Below are positions 38,210 through 49,450 of a stretch of 64,000 nt of DNA, in pieces (position 1 is the first letter of the stretch; every line of letters begins with the position of its first letter). The translations under genes were made by a program, and so were the position numbers. This DNA is from Marchantia polymorpha subsp. ruderalis. Taxonomy: Eukaryota > Streptophyta > Marchantiopsida > Marchantiales > Marchantiaceae. The stretch spans positions 27,654,501-27,718,500 of the forward strand of contig AP031352.1 in NCBI GenBank assembly GCA_037833965.1. Reading direction: 5' to 3'. Below the pieces are notes generated by a model, which did no database searches, was not told the origin of the DNA, and saw only the letters and a program-made list of their open reading frames with translations.

Positions 38210-39995
38210 TCACGAGGATTGGTTGACTGCAAAGTGCTCAATTTGGATATCTTCTCCGTCCTGCTTGAAATTCCCATCATTTCGTTTTCTCATGAAGTAC
38301 CCGTAATTCATGGGCCGATATCTAGCGGGACTGTTCTCGCTCAATAACTCTGGCACAGGAACGACATTCGTCGCTGCTACGGGATTGAAGAAAAAGGGGA
38401 AGGACAGCCGTGCTTTGTTCTCGTTCACAACTACTTGATGCTCAACGCTTTGATACCTGTCGTTGCTCCACATCTGCAAGCAAGCGCAACTTGTCACGAT
38501 TGATCTCACATCCAAAAGTACCATGCCTGCCGGTCACCTGCTCGACTCTGCTTGCACTCTGAAAAGCACCGGCTCATGAATCTTCAACCAGATTCTGGTC
38601 CTCCTGTTGACGATGGGTATTGTTTAGCGTCCAAGGAAATCCTTCGGGAGTATGGGACCGATGCCGTGAGGTTATCAAGCTATGTTTTATGAATGTATGA
38701 GTTTTCAGCCAATAGTATGAAATGGGAATAACTGGAATTGTGGACTTTTGTAATCGAACTCCTCTGTCTCAGCCTTCTACAACATTAAAGAAAAGTAAGC
38801 ATCTTTCTCAGACGACGATGCCAGCGTGACTGGAGTAACATGTTGAGCATATTACCTGGAAGACGGCACCAATGTTGATGACAAAGGCATCTCTTCTTGG
38901 TCTGACTCCGATCCACTTCCCATCCCTCCGCCTGACTTGAAGGCCTCCCACTTCATCCTGCACTAGAATAGTGAACGCACTTGGGTCCTTATGCCTGCTT
39001 ACACCTAGAGCCAGCTCCGGAATAGGACATACCGGGTAATAATTTAGCCGAATCGGTGAAATGTGTTTCTCGAAATACTGATGAAGATGCTCTGCTGGAA
39101 GCCCAAGACTCTGTGACAGTATCTTCAAAAGCCGAAATGCCAGCTCCTCTGTTGCTTTGGCATATATCTCACAAGCGTCTCTATGGAATTTCAAACCCAG
39201 AAACAAGTAATGTCTTAGAGAAAAGTGACAACAGATATCTTCTGAGGATTTTTGAAATAAAATATGAAGCAAAAACACGGAACACCGGATACGAGATACA
39301 ATGTAAATGAAAGCTGCAGTTCAACCGGAGACCTGCCAAAAGTTTGGCTGAAGGTAAACTGATCATTATGTGCAAGTATAATAAGTAATCGAATGTTGCA
39401 CGTCCGGCATCTGGTCAGAGGTTAAACAGAAAAGTAAGTACGGTTACGAACTATACCGCAAGCTCGAAGGATTCTGCGGCCACTGGTTTCCAATAGTTAT
39501 CTCAGTGGTGCAATGCTCATCAGGAAGCGCACACTGATCTCGGACGAGGTAGTCAAAGACCTCCTTCCAGTCTCTGTAATTTTTCGTCAGCTCCTCATTG
39601 TAGTACCCCATTGGCTGTTCAAAAGTTCGATTGATCTTTTTCTTCTCCTCTAGCGGAAGGGTGAAGAAAGCAATAGCTTGTTCCTCCAGGTTATCAATCA
39701 CGCTCGCAGGTACACCGTGATTCACAACTTGAAAGAAACCCCACTCTTCAGCTGCGTTCCCCACTTCGCGTATAACCTTCCTTATACCTTCTTCATCGCC
39801 GGAGCCGATGGGTGCCAGGTCGATCACAGGTATCTGTTCGGTAGGTGACTCGAAAAACTCATTGTGCTTGAGTTTTGGCCGGAATTCTGGTTCTAAAACA
39901 AAACAGAAGTCTGATGGATCCAATGCTGGAGGAGAATGATCGTCTTTAATTTGAGTATTTTCAAAACGTTCAACCAGTGAATCTTCGATTCCCAT
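38210..39995 (-). CDS. 2-oxoglutarate/Fe(II)-dependent dioxygenase, DOXC class
   Basis: Cytosolic oxygenase of the plant DOXC group that oxidises small molecules; substrate unknown. Predicted 375 residues in three exons: 39457-39995, 38856-39180, 38210-38473, all GT-AG with closing phases. The N-terminal DIOX_N domain carries IPVIDLAPI and WGFFQVVNHGVP. The core has the iron triad H243-x-D245 in SRHKDPS and H300 in SVEHQVV, and the 2-oxoglutarate-binding R310-x-S312 in NKARLSFPFFF. H-to-H spacing of 57 and H-to-R of 10 fit the family. GYYNEELTKNYRDWKEVFDYL-type spacing and a tail ending IQIEHF resemble the Arabidopsis At3g19000/At3g19010 clade rather than flavonol or gibberellin enzymes. A clean acceptor about 25 bases upstream of the ATG (near 40021) suggests an intron in the 5' UTR. 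Confidence 0.92.
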
Positions 39996-41730
39996 CGGCC
40001 CTGGTTTTCTTCCAAAAATGCTGAAACATACGATAATTGATAAGAATTCCACTCGAGAACCGACAGTCTCTGCGCTCTCAGAAGTGGGACGTAATACGAC
40101 ACGTTACTAGAGAACCAACTGTGATACCGGAGGAATGAAATATATCTGATCGCTATCTTGTGAAAGCTGCAGCCCGAATAAAGCTCAGCAGGGAAAGCAA
40201 CAACGAAGTAAGAATTTAGTACAAGAGCGTTGACCTTATCGCACACGACAATAGCAATATACCTCAATTCGCGTGGTTGACGAGGCCCAGAAATCAGTGA
40301 ATTCCTCGAATTCAGGCAAAAAGAACCTCACGTAGAACCCAAAAGAAACCAACAATGACAACCGTTGTTCACCTCTAGTTTCTGAGTTCTCTGCACATCA
40401 ATCCAAAGAAGGACGTCAACAAAGAATGTGCACAATTCTGATTACAGTTACATCACAATTCAGAGCCCACTCGCCAATTTGCCAGAACACTTGACCTTCG
40501 TGTGTTTGTCTACAAGCTGGCACCTCCCAGTTGCATACAACTGAAATGAGACAACATTCTTCCAATATTCTACTGAGCTCAGCGTATCTTCACCAGAATC
40601 AATGCAGAACAAGAGCAGGTGCATGTCGGGAAGTCACGTACTTTAATGTAGCACGCTTTCTCTCTCGTCGTGGTGAAGAGTGGTCCGGCGATCTACACTG
40701 AGTTGTGAGTCTTGTATCTTACAACCTCCATCGTTGTTTAGTTTCCTTCTTGAACAGCTCCGGTGCAATGTATCCTACCGCCTTCCCGACTGCAGAGAAG
40801 TCAGCTCAACCACAGAGTAGAAGATATGAATATAATCGTCCTCATTTGTATAAAATAACAACAGCTGTATGCAAAATTGGCTTTTTGAGACAACAGCCAA
40901 TCAACGAAGTGAACACTTCAAATTGACAATGAGAAGCCTGAGCTGCGAATTAAAAATTCCTCCAAACAAAAAGTTTCCTTCACAATGCTGACCCACCCTC
41001 TACTGCACCGCCAGAGGCTCTCTTTCTGTGGTGGCGAAGGCACTACCTGCAGCCGGGACCCAGATTCGCACAATGGGCACAAGGATCGTTCACCCCAAAG
41101 GCTTCAGCCGGACCTCTCCAGCAGGTAAATTGGGGCCGGCCAGTATACAACATATGCAGATGACATAACACGCAGAATATCGTACGGGAAAGAAGACAAA
41201 GAAGATGTCAAGGGGTATTGAGCGAAGCATACCAAGAAGGAAGGAAGATATTCTTCCTCGGGTGTTATTAGGACGAGCTAATTGGACAGTGCTTTGGGTT
41301 ACCCCTGATCTGCAAGCAGGGTAGAATAATGAAGGTCTCTCTAAAATCCATGGTCTAGTGTGCACTGGGTAGATCTTTGGATGACCATGCTTTTACTTCA
41401 CTAAGTGCCCATGTCCATTTATTTTCGTTCAGTATTTTTTCTCATGCATCAACAAAGCTGACTTTGAACCGAAAGGTTTTCTAACTGGAACGCGTGTGCA
41501 CTGTACGTACTTTATCTAAATATCACAACATTTTGCAGATAATTTTCGAGTTCATCTTTGCCGGTACATTTGTGAGGTTTCCAGCGGTGGCCTGGGAAAA
41601 GGCTCAGGACACTTGTCAACCTTGTGTGGCGTTAAGTTACACAAGAAATGGTACAGGTTTTCTAGAAATTGCTTTCTAAAGATCTCAATACATACTTAAG
41701 TTTATACAAAATTTTGTATGATCCCAATAA
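39996..41730. other. Upstream region of the dioxygenase gene and spacer
   Basis: Probably contains the 5' UTR intron and promoter of the minus-strand dioxygenase. Nothing further is recognised; open frames are short and unrelated to known families. Confidence 0.4.
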
Positions 41731-42002
41731 ACAAAGGGGGCTGCTAGTTATCATCACCTTGGGCTAATTAGCCCTCACTCTACTATATAGAGTTCACTCA
41801 CTGGGTATGTGTGTGAAAAATAAACTTCGCGAGTTTCTAGTCTTTCTGATCGACGTCAAAGATGACTCAATGGCAAAAGATGACTCAATGGCAAAAGTCA
41901 CGTAGTAACCATGACTGCGATTAGTCAAGTCAAAAGCATGAACTCTGTATAGTAGAGTGAAGGCTAATTAGCCCCAAGTGAGTAATAACTAGCCTTCTTT
42001 AT
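41731..42002. mobile_element. MITE with about 60-bp terminal inverted repeats
   Basis: The left arm (about 41731-41799) and right arm (about 41938-42002) are near-perfect inverted copies. They share GGCTAATTAGCC, CACTCTACTATA and AGAGTTCA in mirrored order. The core is about 140 bp, contains no open frame, and includes an exact 18-bp tandem duplication (GATGACTCAATGGCAAAA at 41861 and 41879). Flanks CCAATAA and CCAGTAA could be a diverged target duplication. The superfamily is not clear. Confidence 0.8.
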
Positions 42003-45000
42003 CCAGTAATATTGTAGTCTATGGCTCTGCTTTGCAAGAAATCTTGTTTCCACCTTAAATAATAAATCATAAATAAATAAAATTGAAATTCAAAACCAAT
42101 CATCCCAAGCTTCTACTTCTCTAATCACCAGATCCCAATATTGGGTGCCCATGCCCATGGTTTTTGGGTGACATTATTTTGTTATGGGTGGTTATTATTT
42201 CCTGATGGGCTAGGATGGGCAAAGGTTCCAAATGGCTACAAACCCATGCCCATCAATACTGCTTGAGACCAGGTCACTATATTTCGTGGTAGCTCGTTAA
42301 GTACTAAGCAGAGAGATAAATAACGCATGCCAATAATACAATAGACGAAACAAACCTCGATAACCTTGTTTACTCGCTCTCCACATCCGACGGACACAAC
42401 ATAGTGAGAATTGAAATAGTACAAGCGAAACCATGACGTGAATGTCAAAATCAAGCAAATTTTGACGAACAAACTGAGCGTTATGAAGGCAATGTAGTAC
42501 ATCGCAGTCTTAAGGCTCGGTTCTGGATACATGGGCGGAGTTTGAATAGCATGGGTGGGCATAAGATATGCTATGGGTGGGCATAGGTCGCTGGTACGAA
42601 TTTGAGGTAAAATGTTGGACTCTGCTAGACACCATCTTGCATTTCATCCAAATGTTACCTTAATGTTCACCATCGACTAATCAAAGATTCCACTTCAAAA
42701 ATTCAAAACACAATCTAGAAATAACTACTTTTTTATACTCTTAAACCTTTCACAAAGGAATTCAGATTAGATAATAGTATTGAAGAAAACTTACAATAAA
42801 GATAAATACCTGCCAAAATCAATGTTCATACACTAACTAATGTTCCACCGTATGCTCACTTGTCAAGTCTTAACTGTAAAAATACCCCTCATGCAAGTCC
42901 TAATTCGAACTTCACCTCTTCAATCCTAGCTCTCATACCTGTGTTACCAGCTTTAACTCCAACAACAAGCCAAACGGGAATACTTATGCACTACTCGCTC
43001 TAACTATGGTATCCCCTGGTGCCTACCAACACCTGCCTACATGATTCATGGAAACTTTGGTATAACTAGTGGACCTAGAATCGTCATGAAAGGTGAGAAA
43101 GAAACCATTTCGTAAGAGACCAATTATATGAGAGAAATCACTTTGAAGCTCATTATCTCACAAAGTTCTGTGATTTATTTGAAACAAATGATCTTGATCT
43201 GATGCAAGACGGACTCCATTTTATAACCAGGGCAAGATCATGTACGGGATTAGAATAAGACCCAAGTAGAGGAAAATGACAACATACAAGATGCTTGCAA
43301 CGTGGACTTTCCAACCCCAATCCCTTTGAAGCTAACCCATGCAAATAAACAGCGAATTCAACAGATAATGAAAACTACATGAGAGTCGTACAAGAAAAAA
43401 ATCTAGTCCCTCTAAGAAGACAATGCATGGTGGTTCGTTGAGCTACCGAAGGAAAAATCTTGTAGTGGAACTTTTCAAGGTGGAGTGAATCTAGATGTTC
43501 ATGTTTTCAACCATAGGCTAGAGTGGTTGCACGTGGTTTTCACTAAAATATATGGTCTGGAATATATTTTTTCACTTTGGAGAGTACAATCTACACGTCC
43601 ATCACATGGTAACTGCGTTTCTCAAAGAAATATATATGCAACACCCATGAAAAATATATTTTCCCAAAAATGTATAGTATGTAAACTGCGACGTTCTTTA
43701 CATGCATATACGAAGTGATATTTTATCTTTGACAAATTTCTCCACACGTTGGAATTCATGATATCAAGATGATACGAAAATGTACTATGTAAAATAGAAA
43801 TATCATGCCCTGTGGATTCTATACGCTGACGATACCATATCTTTCTCCAATCAAATGAACCTATTCAGATAAGTCAAGAATGACTTGAGCATCATGTTGA
43901 AGAAATGACAGTTTCCAAAGCAGTTGGTCATTGTCTCGACTTAGAGGTGAGTAAAAACCTTGATGAGGGTTAGCCTTTTGCATGACACCAAAATGAGCAT
44001 GAGTTTGAAATCTTAGATTGTAAAGCGTCTATTTCAATGTTCTTAGGAATAGATTGTGTTCGGGGGAAATGTTTTGGCCTTTACGTTGGGACTGTTGTGA
44101 AGTAAGGCGTACTCTTCCCGTCATTTTGGTTATCTTCCTTGGTGCCCCGTAAGGAAGAATTTACTTTGTGTTCCACCTCCTGGATCAGTAGGACACACCG
44201 ATCACAAACAAGATATCTGTAGCACCGACGAACAAAGTCTCATTTTTCATCCAGTAATAGAGCTCTCTATCGCTCGTACACACGTTGTACATTGCAATAA
44301 TTCACACACGAAGAATTGGAAACAAGATTCTTATCAGAATAGTCAAGAAATAGATATCTATTATCGTGTTTCTTCTGTGCACATCCTTGATGAAAAGGGT
44401 ATCTTCTTTTGGTACGAAATTATGTGAAGCGATGTAAGAGTCATCTCTTCGGTTGTATCGTATTGCACGCCCGAGATCGCTTGGTGTAGATTGTACACAC
44501 ATTTGCATGTAAAATACAAGTTGTATATATAGACTACCTTCGAGTGCTGTATTGGTTTTGGATTGGAGCAAGTGAGGAACAAGACTAGAGTATGAAAGTT
44601 GTGTAGAGATGTAAACAATACGAAGACAATCACACTCCAACGAGATTACCTACATACGTCAGAACAAAAGCCATTACATCGGTTTCTTGCATTTTCGTGA
44701 AGGACATAGATTGTTTTCGTTCTATTCCAGGACTAGAACTCAAACAAGGAACGGACGAGAAATTAGCATTGTAGAAAGTAACTCTTCCCTTTCGTCACCA
44801 TATCTATCAGTCATGATCTTCACAAAAACTTCTTCATCGTCTCTTGACCGTACTTTGACCAATTACACTGAACTTCCTCCCCGTTTTCTCATATATTTCC
44901 TACATCTAGGCTTTTAAAATACGACCGCCTATTTCTTTCTTTCCTTTCTGCAAGATTGCTAGCACAAGAAAAGAATATGCTATCACGGTATCGATAATCC

Positions 45001-45563
45001 GTAATGAGGCTTCCTTCGACCGGTAATCCCCAGTGACCTTGAGAGCATTCGTGACAGGCTACACTACTTCGGTGGGAACTTCCTAGCAAATCTCTAGTCT
45101 TTAGATGTAGTGAGAAAGCTATTCCAGATCTAGGTATCTCCCAGGTGCTGAGATCTAGTCCACAGTCCTCCGGCTCCCTGTATCATCGTGTATGAAGTCC
45201 GGGAACAAGTTGTGCAATCCCTGACCTCACGAGTCAACATATTAGGAATTCGAATTTCCACTGAATCACATCTCTTTTCTGTATCGCAAGAGGCCCTTGA
45301 TGTGTCCCACCAACTTCCATGTGTACACAAGGAGTAGGCTGTAACCTGTGCGGTTTGCGGAGGTTGATTGCCTAACTCATTTTATAGCAAAAACCCCCCT
45401 TTTGCAGATTAACCTGATTCATTGCATTGAGCTTCTCTTGGATTCAAAAGCAAGTACTGCCTTGATTAGTCAGGGTATTCAGGGACTTCTTCAAATATGC
45501 AGCTGATTGACCATCCCCACCCGTTCATGGCAAAGTTCGACTTCGAACCCGTCTACACATGTA
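42003..45563. other. Spacer with possible transposon debris
   Basis: Repeated ATGGGTGGGCAT and GCCCATGCCCAT motifs at 42145-42255 and 42530-42590 hint at an old transposon of the kind with GGGTGGGC-rich ends. At 44140-44640 the minus strand has a TATATA box and a layout like an LTR promoter, but no partner. No coding gene is recognised; the right end should include the KAS 3' UTR. Confidence 0.3.
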
Positions 45564-48500
45564 TCAGATGTGAGAAAATACTAGAGATGCATTGGTACCC
45601 CCGAATCCAAACGAGTTCGTAAGTACAGCTCTCAACCCCAGCTCTTTGGGACTCGTAAGGGGGGTGAAATTGTCACTGAATATAGGATCCGGTTCGCTCA
45701 AATTGAGTGTTGGAGGTGCAACCCCCTGCAATAACATTCCACATCTATTATCAGCAAATTCATTCGTTGACACAAGAGAAGCTGTGGAAGTCAACAACAT
45801 GATGAATCAGAAGGGAACTTGAACCTATATTCACTGTAACTTGACCTACATGATGAAGTGCTAAGATTGAAAATATTGCCTCCACTGCTCCTGCTGCTCC
45901 CAGTAAATGGCCTGTAGCACCCTGATCCCAAACAGAAGAAGATAATTTAGGGAGCTGTGTTGCAAGTTAAGCATGCAAAGGTGTGATTTAGATGAACAAG
46001 ATTTAAGCGGCTCCTTTGCCTATTGGCGGACGAAAGCCACGCACTTTTGTTGAAGAAAACACTAACTCTCCGGTGGATGCATGCTCCTTAAACACAGCCT
46101 TCATAGCTTTCGCTTCTATCGCATCCCCTGCAACAGTTTCCGTTAACGTATGAGACAACAACCTCCAGAAAGCATGTGCCCAAAGTATAGGGTGAAATCA
46201 TGTTGCAAATATATAAGCAATAAAAATTTATGCAGTGATTACCCAAGGGCGTTGATGTGGCATGAGCATTGATGTAGTCTATTTCATAAGGCTGCAACCC
46301 TGACTACAACACAGTCGCAATGGAACGTCTTGCTTAGACCATTGTTCGATGATGCATCCGATTAACTAAGATAACACCAGGTAACTTGTCTATTCAAGCT
46401 CAAAAACTGACCAAAGTGTTGTGTACACACGATCAAATCAACGTGTTCTTCCCTCTGCTAGACAGATCCCTCTGAGAAAATACTCCGATTACACGTGGAT
46501 CGACACTGAAGAAACTCTACTCGAAATAGCTTTCATCAATTCAATCACAAGATAACAGACCTGTTGAAGAGCTCTGGTCATCGCTAAAATCGCCCCTCTA
46601 CCATCACCGGACGGCTGCGTTATGTGATAAGCATCCCCTGCATGATCAAGAATATGATACATGCACTGATCACGACTTGCAGACTTGAGATGTGGTAATG
46701 TCGTAAGCCTAAAAACTTGAGAATAATATGGACGTTACAAACGTATCACGCAAAAGACTTCTCATACCCGACATGCCATAACCCCGCACCTCGGCATAGA
46801 TTTTCGCTCCTCTCTGTTGGGCATGATCGAGCTCCTAGTAGTAAATGCACCAAAAGCTCAGCAAGGCTTCTCATAAAATTCCTTGCGATGTCATCTTGAA
46901 AACTATAAAAATCAAGAGCACTTATAAGCTGAAGGAGGTGGACACAGATAACTACAAGCTTCAGAACAAGAATGAGGTTCCTAGTTTGAGGGCAAAACAA
47001 AACATAGCTGTCAACCATCCACTTTGCACAAGTGGTGAATATATCTTACCTCTAGTACTAAAATTCCAGCTCCTTCACCCATTCTGCAACCAATAACCTG
47101 TGTCAGTCTGTGTCAACGCAGCACCTATCTATGTGTGCGCAACCGAAACACAACAAGACCTCACGCACAAGGACCAACTTACACGAATCCATCACGATCT
47201 CGATCGAACGGTCTCGAAGATCTTTGTGGATCATCGTTGAATTTTGAACTTAGAGCCCTTGCCCTACAAATAATAGCAAAACTTGGAGTAAGGTCGAATG
47301 GCAAGCAAACGATCTAGAAGTATGAAATCAATATCTGACCCTATGAAGGGACTAGGAGTTATATGTGCTCATACTTGACAGTTTTCATTACTACTAAACG
47401 ATAAGAACCTTCTGCTTGCGAAGACACTCAGACCTGCAGAAACCAGCCATGGATAAAGCATCGATGCTGGACTCTGAACCACCAGCAACCATCACATCGG
47501 CATCACCAAAGCGTATCATCCGAAAGGCATCTCCTATCGAATGAGCCCCACTCGCGCAAGCTGTAACTGCTGCATGGTTAGGACCCTAGCACAGGTGAAC
47601 CACAGGTCCATGATAATGAAATATCACCGGTGTTTCATTTACATGGTAGTATTGGACCTGTTATAAGGGCATGAGAGCATTCGCACTTTTGTACTCGAAA
47701 GAGCTGATTTGACAAGCATGACCAGTTGAACATCTGCAGATCATAGCTCACCTTAAAACCATGAGATATGCTGACATGTCCTGCTGCCATGTTAATGAGA
47801 ATACGAGGGATGAAGAAGGGGCTGAGTTTTCTGAGTTTCTGTAGTCATAAAAAACCATCGGTTAAAGAAAAGAAATCTTCCTCCGCTGAATATAGTTAAG
47901 CAAGACTCGACTTTATGAGCTACTTAGGAGATGTGAAGGTAAACCCAAAGACGTATAGATGAAAACGAAAAGATGAGTGAACAGAGATCGCCATCTCTAT
48001 TCAATGTAAGCTCTACAGTGCAACCTCCTTGAACTGATTATAATGATTGGGTACCTGTAATACCCTAAAAGACGTAGACCTTACAGTGTATGTGGGACAG
48101 TGTCAATCACTAATGGCACTGTACATTCGATCGACGAATATATGCTGCGAAGCTTCAACTATCGACGAAAATACTCTTATCCACCATTCCCAAATTAAGA
48201 TTCAGATACTTTTGCATGCCGCTGATCCTCTTGGTTCTTAATGCGAACCGTATGTATGTGTGCAGCAAGTGACCGATAAGCTAACCAGCTGATGAAACGC
48301 AGCTGATGCTCACTCGTGACTTGTAATCATCATTCTCAGTATCCACCAATAGCATTTGCTTACCTCTTCTTTCACAAGCCGGGCCGCTCCCAGCATCTCA
48401 CTGATACACCCAATGCCACCTCCGATGGCAACACCCTAGATCAATGTAATGTCAGCATAAATCATGCATCAAAGAAAATACAGAGATGAAGCAGATTTTC

Positions 48501-49450
48501 CGGTCTATGGACAGCAAGGTTGCATGGCTAGCAACGTGTAATACGAAAATCACCGAAAACCTAAATATTAGCTTAATAACGATGACAAAATGTTCATACA
48601 GTTCTCTCACGATCTTCTGGATCTTCGGGTTTCCACCCTGCGTCTGATAGAGCTTCCTCCGCGGCGCAAAGAGCATAAGAGATGAATGGTGATATACGAC
48701 TCGTCTCCTGATAACGGATTCGTACAAAAAACGCATGTCAAAAGTCAAATACGCATTCCTACAGAAGACTAGTGGAGGGTACTGCATCATGACAATTGAG
48801 TTCTCTTATTGCATTCATGGTTGAAGTCCAACAGACCTGGCCTAACCATCTATCAGCATTGAATTGATCTTCAGCTGTGCCGTATGCCACTGTGGCAACT
48901 ACCCGCGATGGCAACTGTGCAAGGATGCGAAGGATAGCATCATCCTCGACTCCACTAAGCTTTAGATCTCTCGGCTGGAGGGACCGTATTCCCGACTGCA
49001 GATTCAACAACCGGTCCCAACTAGCATGAACCCCAGTTGCGAGTGGAGTCACCAGGCCCAAACCTGTGGAAAACACGGATAATAAGATCGCTATCTTAAA
49101 TCGGAAACAATTGCAATTTTCCAGAGGCAATGCAGAGGCTGAATCCAACAAATCAAATTCTGATTTGACTCAATTGAATCTCAAAGAGATAACAAATTAA
49201 TAACACATAACTGAATTCATTGTACTTTCTCAAAACAGAAGAGATTACAGAGGATAGAAAATTTGAAGACGCCAAAATATCGAAGGCACGACCAGCTGGG
49301 CAAAATTAAAGGCAAAATTGGAGCACCTGTGACGACGACTCGTCGTTGGGGCAGTAGAGGGGGAGGATTGAATGTTGTCGCGGAAGAACTATACCACAAA
49401 GCTCGAGATTTCCGCAAAAGCTCGAGGGTTTTCTTCCGAGTCATCATCAT
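45564..49450 (-). CDS. Mitochondrial beta-ketoacyl-ACP synthase (mtKAS)
   Basis: Condensing enzyme of mitochondrial fatty acid synthesis, extending acyl-ACP and supplying octanoyl chains for lipoate. Predicted 468 residues in 14 exons: 49327-49450, 48837-49063, 48600-48707, 48364-48435, 47752-47838, 47434-47585, 47183-47263, 47050-47083, 46768-46834, 46561-46637, 46243-46303, 46045-46127, 45850-45921, 45564-45725. Every phase closes. The basic, Ser-rich N-terminus before [17 protein letters not shown] looks like a mitochondrial presequence. Catalytic residues are C216 in [10 protein letters not shown]357 in [13 protein letters not shown]391 in FSSTK and H396 in [11 protein letters not shown]; the C-to-H spacing of about 141 and K-to-H of 5 match KAS II enzymes. 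The end, [15 protein letters not shown], is typical. Length and sequence resemble Arabidopsis mtKAS (At2g04540) more than plastid KAS I/II. Three consecutive ATGs start at 49450. Confidence 0.94.
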
